Of a stretch of 23,947 bases of DNA, positions 1-8,190 are shown in pieces. The stretch covers positions 1-23,947 of the forward strand of contig VXIS01000502.1 in the NCBI GenBank assembly GCA_008704415.1, given 5' to 3'. This DNA is from Sphaerosporella brunnea. Taxonomy: Eukaryota; Ascomycota; Pezizomycetes; Pezizales; Pyronemataceae. Under the pieces are notes generated by a model. It was given only the letters and a program-made list of their open reading frames with translations. It made no database searches and was not told where the DNA came from. Both the position numbers and the translations under genes were made by a program. Position 1 is the first letter of the stretch; the number at the start of each line of letters is the position of its first letter.

Positions 1-1969
1 TGAGCCTGAGGTTCCACGGAATCTGAGCATCAACATGAATATATTGCCGCCTAAGACCAGCACCCGCACGCGCCTCCGGCAGAGTTCTCCTTGCTGCAAA
101 CACAGCTGATGCTCCCGCTCTGGCTACAGCTACTGCTCACGCTCTGGCTACAGCTACTGCTCCCGCTCTGGCTACAGCTACCGCTCCCGCTCCCGCTACA
201 GCTATAGCCTTCATGGTTGAACCAGGACCAAAGACCTACCGTGCTGCGTTGAAGACCCTCGAAGCAGCAGAGTGGGAGGCTGCTGTTAACACTGAAGCTG
301 CTGCTCTCGACAGTCACCAAGCAATGGAGTTTATTGCAGAAGGTCAACTACCCCTGGAGGCTACAGTCGTCAATAGCAGATGGCTTCTCTCTAAGAAGTT
401 CAAAGCCACGGGGGAGATTGATAAGTATAAAGCTCGATTAATAGCTCAAGGTTTCACTCAGAGAGAAGGTTTAGATTTCGATGGGAATGCGATATCTTCT
501 CCGGTTGTTGACGCATCAACTATCCGCCTTTGTCTCGGTCTCGCAGCACAGCACAACCTGCAGATCGCTATCCTCGACTGCCCTACAGCCTTTCTGGAAG
601 TGGGCTACACGAAACGATCGATCTTCGCCTACCTGAAGGAAGCTGGCAAGACCCGTGGAAAAGACAGCGCCCTCTCGTTCGCCTCCGGAAGACTTTATAC
701 GGCCTGAAGCAATCTGCGCGAGGTTGGTTTGAAGACGTCTATGATTTCCTGGTTGATCTTGGTCTCACAGCATCGGTCGCTGCTCCCGGTCCTTTCCTCG
801 GCGATGGCATCATCGTTCTGGTCTATGTTGACGACATTATGATTCTCACCACCACCATTGAGAAGTTTCGACCCTCTGTAATGCTCTACACCGCCGCTTC
901 CGCGCCGCACCCCCCAAGGGTGCCAGCATTCCGATAGGAGATCGTTTTCAGTATGTGGGTCTCGACGTTCAACTTGATCGCAAAACCCGTACCGCCTACA
1001 TCAACCAGTACGGATACATTGCGGAGGTCCTTGAAACAATTCGGCATGAGCGACTGTCGACCCCGCTATACGCCGATGGAAGAAGGCCTCAAGCTCGGTT
1101 TCAGTCCAGTTCACAGCAACCGCGCAGCCGAAATAGGAAGCCTTCTAGTCAGCAATCCGCGGTAGCAACGGGAGAACAGGCCCGGGTTCTAGTCAGCAAT
1201 CCGCGGCAGAAATAGGAGAACAGTCCCCGGGACGTACAGGAGCGCACCCAGAGCCTGTCAACCAGTCTTTATACCAACAGGCAGTCGGAAGCCTCCAATA
1301 TATCGCCCTTGGTTCTCGACCAGATATCGCATATGCAGCCATAACACTTGGGTCGCTACTCGTCTAATCCAGACCAGAACCACTGGACCGCCGTCAAACA
1401 TTTATTCCGCTACTTGAAAGCTACCTCATCCAAGAAGCTCACCCTCAGCTCGCTACCGAACTCTGCATCCCACTTAAACAACAGCCCTCTTGTTGCTCTC
1501 GCAGATGCAGACCTTGGTGGAGAAACTCACACCGGCAAGTCAACCACCGGCTACCTACTCTATGCTTTCGGCATCTTGGTCTGGGAAGTCCAAGAAACAG
1601 ACCCTCATAGCTCAGTCAACCATGGAGTCGGAGCTAATCGCTTCCGCAGCTGTCAAGAGACAGACCGACTGGTTTACTGGCCTGCTTTTGGAGCTTGCGC
1701 TGAGCCTGAGCCCGAGCGTGGCCAAATTCGCTTCACTACCGGTTCTTCTGAACGACCAATTTGGCCTGCGTCACCGTTCTTAATACCGGCAATTTCAAGG
1801 GAGATAGTCGGCACCTCCGGCTCCGCTTTTATGGCCTGCATGAAGCTGTCGCTACCGAGAAGCTTATGATCAAGCACGTACCATCGGACGAGATGCTAGC
1901 AGATGGATTGACAAAGGCATGGAAAGAGTCAAGCACGAGGCGTTTGTGAAGGAAATTGGATTGATTTGA
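1..1969 (+). pseudogene. Ty1/copia pol 3' part (RT/RNase H), left-arm copy, frameshifted
   Basis: This is the mirror copy of the intact frame on the minus strand of the right arm and carries the same landmarks: the Ala/Thr-rich repeat near 115-205, the RT fingers around 370-480, YVDD near 825-840, and the RNase H segment with ADADLGG and STMESELIA near 1500-1650, ending at the TGA at 1967-1969. The frame is broken many times by single-base or two-base changes relative to the right arm. Examples are an extra C near 71, a lost T near 595, a lost G near 870, an extra A near 1035, an extra G near 1352, lost T/G bases near 1582, an extra C near 1753 and a lost T near 1920. Most lie in short homopolymers. 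It cannot encode the enzyme as written. The breaks may be sequencing errors rather than true decay. Confidence 0.85.
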
Positions 1970-2024
1970 TTTGAATCTGTCTTTCCCTTCTTTCTGATTT
2001 GCAACCGCATGGGCAACGGGGGAG

Positions 2025-2224
2025 TGTTGTAAAAGGATTTTCGGGTGGAGCCCGTGGGTCGAGATTTCTTGGTCTTGATTCCGTTGTCCGTTTCCGTAGT
2101 TTGATAGTTGTCCTTTTTTTTTCCTGTTTGCCCACGCGGTGCTGTATATAAAGGCCCGACGCTCGCCCTCAGGCGTCAGAGAACTAAGCTTTATCTCCTC
2201 TCTCAAGCTCGTCGTCGTTCAACA
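2025..2224 (+). repeat. Copia 3' LTR, left-arm copy
   Basis: This 200-bp LTR begins TGTTGTAAAAGG directly after the purine run GGGGGAG and ends TTCAACA, giving TGTTG...CAACA inverted termini. It contains a TATATAAAGG box near 2146 and is followed by AATTT, the reverse complement of the AAATT target duplication of the right-arm element. It mirrors 3894-4094. Confidence 0.88.
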
Positions 2225-3003
2225 AATTTTGCTTCATAGTCAAACACTTTCATACAAACCGGATTTAGCACAACACGGTTTCACCATGCAAAATGCAAGC
2301 CTTTGGTTGTTGAGAGCTTTTGGTCCTCATCTCGACCACCAGATAAAATAAACCCATTATATGAGGTGCTCGTCCAAATCTCCAGCTAACCCCTGGTTTT
2401 CATTGCCAGCTTTGCAGAACACGTGCGCCAAACGCGTCATCCCGCCTGGGGATCTACTACTCCAGTTCGTGTTGAGCTTTGCTTGTTTGCAATCAATTTT
2501 TTGTCTGTATATGACCTCGAACGATCATGACTCACTACGCGTCCCCGCCCTAATTCTGTCCGTCCCCGTATCCAAGTTATCTCATAGGTCAACTGCGGCC
2601 GCTTCATTGCGAGAATAAACGCATGATAGAGAAAACAAAGCAAGAAACAAGCCCGTAATCAAAATAAAAATTCGTGGCCACCAGGTCACCCCTTATCCAT
2701 CCAATACCTCCCCAGATTCACCGTCAGGCGATGAATTATCCTCCTCTGCCACAGATTGCGCAACCTTTGAACCCCGCAAAAACTCCAATCCATGAACACC
2801 TCCGTAACCGATCGCCACCGCCAGCCCCTTGCTCCACCCTTGCTCCTTCTCCGCAGAGCGCCAAAGCGCGCGAATCTGCCGCCAACCACCTATCGCACTC
2901 CTTAAACAGATGCTCCTTGTTCGTCGCCTGCCTCATCAGAGGCAAAACCAGCATTCGTCGGAATTCCTCTTACGGATCTGTTCGTGTTGAGCGTCAGGGC
3001 CAT
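2225..3003 (-). pseudogene. LINE (non-LTR retrotransposon) tail and flank, left-arm copy
   Basis: This is the mirror image of 3105-3893. Its inner part (about 2690-3003, minus strand) is the same degraded C-terminal LINE segment described for 3109-3420, with scattered one-base homopolymer differences. The outer part (2225-2690) has no frame that I recognise. Reading frames on either strand here are shadows of the mirrored sequence and are not independent genes. Confidence 0.55.
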
Positions 3004-3040
3004 CGCAACATCAGAACCAGGGGGGGGGAGGAGGAGAGAG

Positions 3041-3067
3041 TCTTCAGTTCGGTCACCGAACTGAAGA
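3041..3067. repeat. Palindrome centre, perfect 13-bp stem with a 1-base loop
   Basis: TCTTCAGTTCGGT and its exact complement ACCGAACTGAAGA flank a single C at 3054. Each side is bordered by a short spacer and then a long G run (left) or C run (right). The arms are not identical just outside the stem: the left has an extra GAG/AG pattern where the right has an ATGT-like pattern. The junction is therefore the least faithful part of the inverted repeat. Confidence 0.9.
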
Positions 3068-3108
3068 ACATCTCTCCTCCCCCCCCCCCCTGGTTCTGAT
3101 GTTGCGAT

Positions 3109-3420
3109 GGCCCTGACGCTCAACACGAACAGATCCGTAAGAGGAATTCCGACGAATGCTGGTTTTGCCTCTGATGAGGCAGGCGACGAACAAGGGAGCA
3201 TCTGTTTAAGGAGTGCGATAGGTGGTTGGCGGCAGATTCGCGCGCTTTGGCGCTCTGCGGAGAAGGAGCAAGGGTGGAAGCAAAGGGGCTGGCGGTGGCG
3301 ATCGGTTACGGAGGTGTTCATGGATTGGAGTTTTTGCGGGGTTCAAAGGTTGCGCAATCTGTGGCAGAGGAGGATAATTCATCGCCTGACGGTGAATCTG
3401 GGGAGGTATTGGATGGATAA
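3109..3420 (+). pseudogene. Degraded C-terminus of a LINE ORF2 (CCHC motif and tail), right-arm copy
   Basis: One frame, read from about 3109 to the TAA at 3418-3420, gives IRKRNSDECWFC, then two in-frame TGA codons (3172-3177), then TREHLFKECDRW and a tail ending SGEVLDG. The cysteines at 3157 and 3166, the histidine at 3199 and the cysteine at 3214 form a C-x2-C ... H-x4-C arrangement. The phrase REHLFKEC before an aromatic residue is typical of the zinc-knuckle tail after the reverse transcriptase of fungal Tad1-like and related LINEs. The acidic, Ser/Glu-rich end also fits such tails. The two stops and the absence of the RT domain make it a fragment; the upstream part is cut off by the palindrome centre. 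Family assignment is from motif recall only. Confidence 0.6.
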
Positions 3421-3888
3421 GGGTGACCTGGTGGCCACGAATTTTTATTTTGATTACGGGCTTGTTTCTTGCTTTTGTTTTCTCTATCATGCGTTTTATT
3501 TCTCGCAATGAAGCGGCCGCAGTTGACCTATGAGATAACTTGGATACGGGGACGGACAGAATTAGGGCGGGGACGCGTAGTGAGTCATGATCGTTCGAGG
3601 TCATATACAGACAAAAAAATTGATTGCAAACAAGCAAAGCTCAACACGAACTGGAGTAGTAGATCCCCAGGCGGGATGACGCGTTTGGCGCACGTGTTCT
3701 GCAAAGCTGGCAATGAAAACCAGGGGTTTAGCTGGAGATTTGGACGAGCACCTCATATAATGGGTTTATTTTATCTGGTGGTCGAGATGAGGACCAAAAG
3801 CTCTCAACAACCAAAGGCTTGCATTTTGCATGGTGAAAACCGTGTTGTGCTAAATCCGGTTTGTATGAAAGTGTTTGACTATGAAGCA
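3421..3888. other. Right-arm flank without a recognisable gene
   Basis: This stretch lies between the LINE tail and the copia target-site duplication and mirrors about 2230-2690. It may be the 3' untranslated part of the LINE plus host flank. I see no domain, tandem repeat or RNA gene in it. Confidence 0.4.
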
Positions 3889-3893
3889 AAATT

Positions 3894-4094
3894 TGTTGAA
3901 CGACGACGAGCTTGAGAGAGGAGATAAAGCTTAGTTCTCTGACGCCTGAGGGCGAGCGTCGGGCCTTTATATACAGCACCGCGTGGGCAAACAGGAAAAA
4001 AAAAGGACAACTATCAAACTACGGAAAACGGACAACGGAATCAAGACCAAGAAATCTCGACCCACGGGCTCCACCCGAAAATCCTTTTACAACA
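3894..4094 (-). repeat. Copia 3' LTR (201 bp), right arm
   Basis: Read on the minus strand it begins TGTTGTAAAAGG at 4094 and ends TTCAACA at 3894. A TATATAAAGG box lies near 3963-3972. AAATT at 3889-3893 is the downstream copy of the target-site duplication. It matches the 5' LTR at 6590-6788 apart from about four substitutions and two bases of A-run length. Confidence 0.92.
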
Positions 4095-4101
4095 CTCCCC
4101 C
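4095..4101 (-). other. Polypurine tract of the copia element
   Basis: The minus strand reads GGGGGAG immediately upstream of the 3' LTR start TGTTG, which is the expected place and composition for the plus-strand DNA primer of an LTR retrotransposon. Confidence 0.75.
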
Positions 4102-4149
4102 GTTGCCCATGCGGTTGCAAATCAGAAAGAAGGGAAAGACAGATTCAAA

Positions 4150-6156
4150 TCAAATCAATCCAATTTCCTTCACAAACGCCTCGTGCTTGACTCTTTCCAA
4201 TGCCTTTGTCAATCCATCTGCTAGCATCTCGTCCGATGGTACGTGCTTGATCATAAGCTTCTCGGTAGCGACAGCTTCATGCAGGCCATAAAAGCGGAGC
4301 CGGAGGTGCCGACTATCTCCCTTGAAATTGCCGGTATTAAGAACGGTGACGCAGGCCAAATTGTCGTTCAGAAGAACCGGTAGTGAAGCGAATTGGGCCA
4401 CGCTCGGGCTCAGGCTCAGCGCAAGCTCCAAAAGCAGGCCAGTAAACCAGTCGGTCTGTCTCTTGACAGCTGCGGAAGCGATTAGCTCCGACTCCATGGT
4501 TGACTGAGCTATGAGGGTCTGTTTCTTGGACTTCCCCAAGACCAAGATGCCGAAAGCATAGAGTAGGTAGCCGGTGGTTGACTTGCCGGTGTGAGTTTCT
4601 CCACCAAGGTCTGCATCTGCGAGAGCAACAAGAGGGCTGTTGTTTAAGTGGGATGCAGAGTTCGGTAGCGAGCTGAGGGTGAGCTTCTTGGATGAGGTAG
4701 CTTTCAAGTAGCGGAATAAATGTTTGACGGCGGTCCAGTGGTTCTGGTCTGGATTAGACGAGTAGCGACCAAGTGTTATGGCTGCATATGCGATATCTGG
4801 TCGAGAACCAAGGGCGATATATTGGAGGCTTCCGACTGCCTGTTGGTATAAAGACTGGTTGACAGGCTCTGGGTGCGCTCCTGTACGTCCCGGGGACTGT
4901 TCTCCTATTTCTGCCGCGGATTGCTGACTAGAACCCGGGGCCTGTTCTCCCGTTGCTACCGCGGATTGCTGACTAGAAGGCTTCCCTATTTCGGCTGCGC
5001 GGTTGCTGTGAACTGGACTGAAACCGAGCTTGAGGCCTTCTTCCATCGGCGTATAGCGGGGTCGACAGTCGCTCATGCCGAATTGTTCAAGGACCTCCGC
5101 AATGTATCCGTACTGGTTGATGTAGGCGGTACGGGTTTTGCGATCAAGTTGAACGTCGAGACCCACATACTGAAAACGATCTCCTATCGGAATGCTGGCA
5201 CCCTTGGGGGGTGCGGCGCGGAAGCGGCGGTGTAGAGCATTACAGAGGGTCCGAAACTTCTCAATGGTGGTGGTGAGAATCATAATGTCGTCAACATAGA
5301 CCAGAACGATGATGCCATCGCCGAGGAAAGGACCGGGAGCAGCGACCGATGCTGTGAGACCAAGATCAACCAGGAAATCATAGACGTCTTCAAACCAACC
5401 TCGCGCAGATTGCTTCAGGCCGTATAAAGTCTTCCGGAGGCGAACGAGAGGGCGCTGTCTTTTCCACGGGTCTTGCCAGCTTCCTTCAGGTAGGCGAAGA
5501 TCGATCGTTTCGTGTAGCCCACTTCCAAGAAAGGCTGTAGGGCAGTCGAGGATAGCGATCTGCAGGTTGTGCTGTGCTGCGAGACCGAGACAAAGGCGGA
5601 TAGTTGATGCGTCAACAACCGGAGAAGATATCGCATTCCCATCGAAATCTAAACCTTCTCTCTGAGTGAAACCTTGAGCTATTAATCGAGCTTTATACTT
5701 ATCAATCTCCCCCGTGGCTTTGAACTTCTTAGAGAGAAGCCATCTGCTATTGACGACTGTAGCCTCCAGGGGTAGTTGACCTTCTGCAATAAACTCCATT
5801 GCTTGGTGACTGTCGAGAGCAGCAGCTTCAGTGTTAACAGCAGCCTCCCACTCTGCTGCTTCGAGGGTCTTCAACGCAGCACGGTAGGTCTTTGGTCCTG
5901 GTTCAACCATGAAGGCTATAGCTGTAGCGGGAGCGGGAGCGGTAGCTGTAGCCAGAGCGGGAGCAGTAGCTGTAGCCAGAGCGTGAGCAGTAGCTGTAGC
6001 CAGAGCGGGAGCATCAGCTGTGTTTGCAGCAAGGAGAACTCTGCCGGAGCGCGTGCGGGTGCTGGTCTTAGGCGGCAATATATTCATGTTGATGCTCAGA
6101 TTCCGTGGAACCTCAGGCTCAGGCTCGGCATAGGGGTCGGAACAATCGCTGAGCAC
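4150..6156 (-). CDS. Copia pol C-terminal part: reverse transcriptase and RNase H, intact 668-codon frame
   Basis: The product copies retrotransposon RNA into DNA and degrades the RNA template inside the virus-like particle. Residues about 51-82 are an Ala/Thr-rich run built from a 30-bp repeat, in the linker after the lost integrase. RT fingers are at about 130-180 (SRWLLSKKFKATGEIDKYKA). Motif A has catalytic D204 in LDCPTAFL. TLYGLKQSARGWF follows at about 243-255, then YVDD at 287-290. A duplicated GlnGlnSer-containing segment lies at about 393-424. The connection/RNase H domain runs from about 460, with YLKAT, ADADLGG (D514/D516), TGKSTTGY and STMESELIA (E555), and ends at the TGA at 4150-4152. 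Motif A has GSG where most copia RTs have NGD/NGE. No stop interrupts it. The frame stays open upstream of the first Met to about 6245, so translation probably depends on readthrough or fusion from gag. Family assignment is secure. Confidence 0.93.
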   Translation of the reverse strand: MLSDCSDPYAEPEPEVPRNLSINMNILPPKTSTRTRSGRVLLAANTADAPALATATAHALATATAPALATATAPAPATAIAFMVEPGPKTYRAALKTLEAAEWEAAVNTEAAALDSHQAMEFIAEGQLPLEATVVNSRWLLSKKFKATGEIDKYKARLIAQGFTQREGLDFDGNAISSPVVDASTIRLCLGLAAQHNLQIAILDCPTAFLGSGLHETIDLRLPEGSWQDPWKRQRPLVRLRKTLYGLKQSARGWFEDVYDFLVDLGLTASVAAPGPFLGDGIIVLVYVDDIMILTTTIEKFRTLCNALHRRFRAAPPKGASIPIGDRFQYVGLDVQLDRKTRTAYINQYGYIAEVLEQFGMSDCRPRYTPMEEGLKLGFSPVHSNRAAEIGKPSSQQSAVATGEQAPGSSQQSAAEIGEQSPGRTGAHPEPVNQSLYQQAVGSLQYIALGSRPDIAYAAITLGRYSSNPDQNHWTAVKHLFRYLKATSSKKLTLSSLPNSASHLNNSPLVALADADLGGETHTGKSTTGYLLYAFGILVLGKSKKQTLIAQSTMESELIASAAVKRQTDWFTGLLLELALSLSPSVAQFASLPVLLNDNLACVTVLNTGNFKGDSRHLRLRFYGLHEAVATEKLMIKHVPSDEMLADGLTKALERVKHEAFVKEIGLI
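5920..6013 (-). repeat. 30-bp minisatellite encoding the Ala/Thr-rich linker of pol
   Basis: About three copies of a 30-bp unit (GCTCTGGCTACAGCTACTGC and variants on the minus strand) encode repeated ALATATA-type peptides. The mirror copy lies near 115-205. The opposite strand gives a Ser/Cys-rich frame that is only a shadow of this repeat. Confidence 0.8.
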
Positions 6157-6217
6157 AGACTCGGTGTCACACCATTCGCCGGGGGTGCTGCAAGCTAAAG
6201 GCGGCTGTACAGCAGCT

Positions 6218-6421
6218 TCAAGCTGAAGTTTGATGGTTTACGGTTCGATTGGCGGCTTGCGAGATGATTGGCGGCCGTGATGGAGGGATTGGAATTCGCT
6301 CGGTGCCTGCAGCAATGCGCCATAGACCTAGTTGCTTGAGGACATCTTGCATATCCAAGACCCACGCGCGATAGTTGTGCTCATTGAGCTTTGTAATCGC
6401 CGTGGCGGTGGTGGTCGACAT
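6218..6421 (-). pseudogene. Copia gag N-terminal fragment (67 codons)
   Basis: The frame starts MSTTTATAITKLNEHNY and continues RAWVLDMQDVLKQLGLW, the start of a fungal copia Gag (UBN2/DUF4219-like), matching the second element's HYRSWVLEMQDVLKQLGLW at about 21.1 kb. Similarity to that copy ends after the GTER(I/V)P region, about residue 45. The remaining residues are novel sequence read past the deletion junction until a stop. A complete Gag would be several hundred residues with a zinc knuckle, so this cannot make particles. Confidence 0.8.
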
Positions 6422-6428
6422 ATTGGTA

Positions 6429-6501
6429 GTCGGAGCGGAGGTGACTTCGACTGGTCGTCAGGGGGGAGGTGACTTCCGCTGGTCGTCAGAGCGGAGGTGA
6501 C
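6429..6501 (-). repeat. Leader tandem motif, 3 copies, between primer site and gag
   Basis: Variants of GTCAGAGCGGAGGTGAC on the plus strand occur at 6429-6445, 6457-6473 and 6485-6501. The same motif recurs four times in the leader of the second copia copy (21284-21419). The position is the transcribed 5' leader, where a packaging or promoter-enhancing role is conceivable but unproven. Confidence 0.75.
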
Positions 6502-6560
6502 TGGAGGTTCTTCGGCAAACGGACACGGAAGAGCAAGAGCTCGAAGAAAGGCTTGAGCTG

Positions 6561-6589
6561 CTCAGCGGACGCGCAGAGGGCTCATAACC
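6561..6589 (-). other. Copia primer-binding site matching the 5'-half of initiator tRNA-Met
   Basis: The bases directly after the 5' LTR, written on the plus strand, contain CAGCGGA...GGGCTCATAACC, which looks like the D-arm to anticodon-loop part of a eukaryotic initiator tRNA-Met (CAU anticodon). This is the half-tRNA priming arrangement known from Drosophila copia, rather than priming from the tRNA 3' end. The same sequence with small changes lies at 21508-21536. Confidence 0.75.
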
Positions 6590-6788
6590 TGTTGAACGAC
6601 GACGAGGTTGAGAGAGGAGATAAAGCTTAGTTCTCTGACGCCTGAGGGCGAGCGTCGGGCCTTTATATACAGCACCGCGTGGGCAAACAGGAAAAAAAGG
6701 ACAACTATCAAAGTACGGAAAACGGACAACGGAATCAAGACCAAGAAATCTAGACCCTCGGGCTCCACCCGAAAATCCTTTTACAACA
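6590..6788 (-). repeat. Copia 5' LTR (199 bp) with promoter
   Basis: On the minus strand it starts TGTTGTAAAAGG at 6788 and ends TTCAACA at 6590. A TATATAAAGG box near 6660-6669 sits where the LTR promoter should be. AAATT at 6789-6793 is the other copy of the target duplication. Confidence 0.92.
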
Positions 6789-6793
6789 AAATT

Positions 6794-7214
6794 TCACCTC
6801 CTGCTTCTGTTACTTGATTTACCTACATGCATCCGAACAAACGTGAGACGAGAAGTTGTGAAGCCCCCGATCGCTGGGTCAGGGTTGCAAAGGTCTGAAA
6901 TTTGGTGAGGTGCCCAGCGGCAATTCTTGCGGACTGCTTCTCTCTACCCCACCTCTCTACCCAACCTCCCTGTCCCGGGTTGGGCTGTGTTCGAAGCCCG
7001 CCTTACTGCCTGAGACCCCGAGGTATTCACGGTGTCTCCTGGATGTGTGCTTCCAACAGTAACAAATTTCGCGACCACAAGTCCTATCGGATAGCGGTTG
7101 GGGTTTCGCTCTCCACACAATGCGTCTGATGAGGTGCGAGCCCCTGCTCAGCGCTGTCATTCCCCCTCCCTCGTCCTTCACACGTGCTCCCCCCCCCTCC
7201 CCCACCACGCCGCA
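6794..7214. other. Flank of the copia element, no gene recognised
   Basis: Short overlapping frames occur on both strands but none shows a domain, a bias or a splice context that I can support. The last part is pyrimidine-rich with C runs near 7189-7203. Confidence 0.4.
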
Positions 7215-7808
7215 CATGAGCAGGTTTCCACGGCGAAAGCCGGTATTTCGAAACACCCTGGTAAGCCATCAGTTCGCCTTCTCTTGGTAGTGTAAAGCAG
7301 CGCTGACTGTGGATTGCAGAAGCTCGAGAACTTGCTTCTGGAGGGTTCAGTCCAGGTCTCTCGGCCAATCACTACACCCATTCTCCGCGCCGCACGCGAG
7401 CATCGGCGCGAGATAACTGCGGGTATTATGGGGGTACCGCCACGCCATCCCTTCCCGCCCCAGCACCTACCTGCATTCGAGCTCCACCTCACCGAGACTC
7501 ATGTTTATTGTCCGCATGCAACCTACAAGAATTCTGCCGGCGAAACCGGCACGTTCACCACATTCTGGTCCGCAAGATTGCGCCTTCGCTTTGTCGTCGA
7601 GAGCAGTGCTGATATTGGATTGCAGAGAATCGAGAACTTGCTTCTCGAGCGTTCAATTCAGGGCGCTCAGCCAACAATTACACCCATTTCTCCGCGCTGC
7701 ACACCAGCATCGGCGCGAGATCAATGCCGGTATCATTGGGGTACCGCCACCCCATCCGCTCCCGCCCCAGAGCCGACCCACCTTCGAACCTCACCTCTCC
7801 GAGACCTG
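7215..7808 (+). repeat. Two diverged copies of an approximately 306-bp exon-intron module
   Basis: 7215-7500 and about 7530-7808 align with an offset of 306 bp. In both, an intron-like tail ending GGATTGCAG (7319 and 7625) is followed by an exon that translates to ENLLLE(G/R)S(V/I)Q, then LRAA...HRREI.AGI.GVPP and (F)E.HL.ET. In copy 2 the frame changes after TPI because of an extra T in ACCCATTTCTCC. Peptide similarity persists across both copies even though copy 2 is frameshifted, so these look like decayed duplicates of a once-coding exon. I do not recognise the protein. Confidence 0.6.
7261..7319 (+). other. Candidate intron 1 (59 bp) of the repeated module
   Basis: Donor GTAAGC, branch-like GCTGAC at 7302-7307 and acceptor TTGCAG at 7319 fit a fungal intron. 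It matches the candidate intron at 8282-8340 at most positions and has the same length. The copy in between has lost its GTAAG donor (GTCCGC near 7569) but keeps the branch and acceptor. Confidence 0.55.
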
Positions 7809-7874
7809 AGACATTCCCCGCGTCTCATGCCCCCTTTCGAAGCTTGTCCTTGAGATGTGGCGCCGTGATTGCAG

Positions 7875-7930
7875 GTAATCAATGTTTCCTTCCCTCGGTG
7901 GTTGAAAGCAGATCTAATTGGACATTGCAG
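7875..7930 (+). other. Candidate intron 3 (56 bp) of the repeated module, more diverged
   Basis: CAG|GTAATC starts at 7875, TCTAAT lies near the end as a possible branch site, and CATTGCAG ends at 7930, followed by AAGCTCATC. This resembles the AAGCTCGAG/CAGCTCATC that follows the other module introns. No long frame joins it. Confidence 0.4.
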
Positions 7931-8190
7931 AAGCTCATCCACGCGACAGGTGTTGAGTCGCGAGGAGCCTCACAGTCCTCGCGTTCAAGAAGTCAGCAAT
8001 GAGGAGACAGCCGCCGCTGATCTCGCGGCTGTCCCGTTGTCCAGAGTACAACCAGCGCCGCAGCTCGCCAAAACAGCCTCGGATGGAGGCTGGGGGAAGG
8101 GCGGCAAGATGCCGCTCGTTGGGCTAGCCTCCTCCCTGCCCTGCCCTATATTTGGAGGGCAAAGTCTCCTCAGTTACGTCAAACCGTGGC

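Larger units (their letters stand above)
1..6121. repeat. Giant near-perfect inverted repeat (palindrome), arms about 3.05 kb, centre at base 3054
   Basis: The sequence from base 1 reads as the reverse complement of the sequence ending at 6121, and pairing can be followed continuously to the centre at 3041-3067, where the spacer is one base (C at 3054). Each arm contains the same copia RT/RNase H segment, the same approximately 200-bp LTR (2025-2224 and 3894-4094) and the same LINE tail. The arms differ mostly by one- or two-base length changes in homopolymers, with few substitutions. The left arm is truncated by the window edge, so the full extent is unknown. Inference: either a real fold-back duplication or a fold-back (template plus complement) read assembled at a contig end. 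The error pattern favours the artefact. Confidence 0.93.
3894..6788 (-). mobile_element. Internally deleted Ty1/copia LTR retrotransposon, complete ends, 2.9 kb
   Basis: Two LTRs (3894-4094 and 6590-6788) in the same minus-strand orientation enclose a primer-binding site, a 67-codon gag start, a long RT/RNase H frame and a polypurine tract. AAATT lies immediately outside both ends (3889-3893 and 6789-6793), so this is a single intact insertion. The gene order after the 5' LTR goes straight from the gag N-terminus to the RT: the rest of gag, the protease and nearly all of the integrase are missing. The deletion junction is between about 6230 and 6290. Full copia elements are usually about 5 kb. 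The two LTRs differ by about four substitutions and a 2-base A-run change in 200 bp, so the insertion is not brand new. Confidence 0.9.

Noticed and set aside
213..1949. Several separate plus-strand frames in the left arm
   Set aside because: They are pieces of one RT/RNase H frame broken by one-base changes, not separate genes.
5776..6198. Ser/Cys/Gly-rich frame opposite the copia pol
   Set aside because: It is the antisense reading of the 30-bp Ala/Thr minisatellite.
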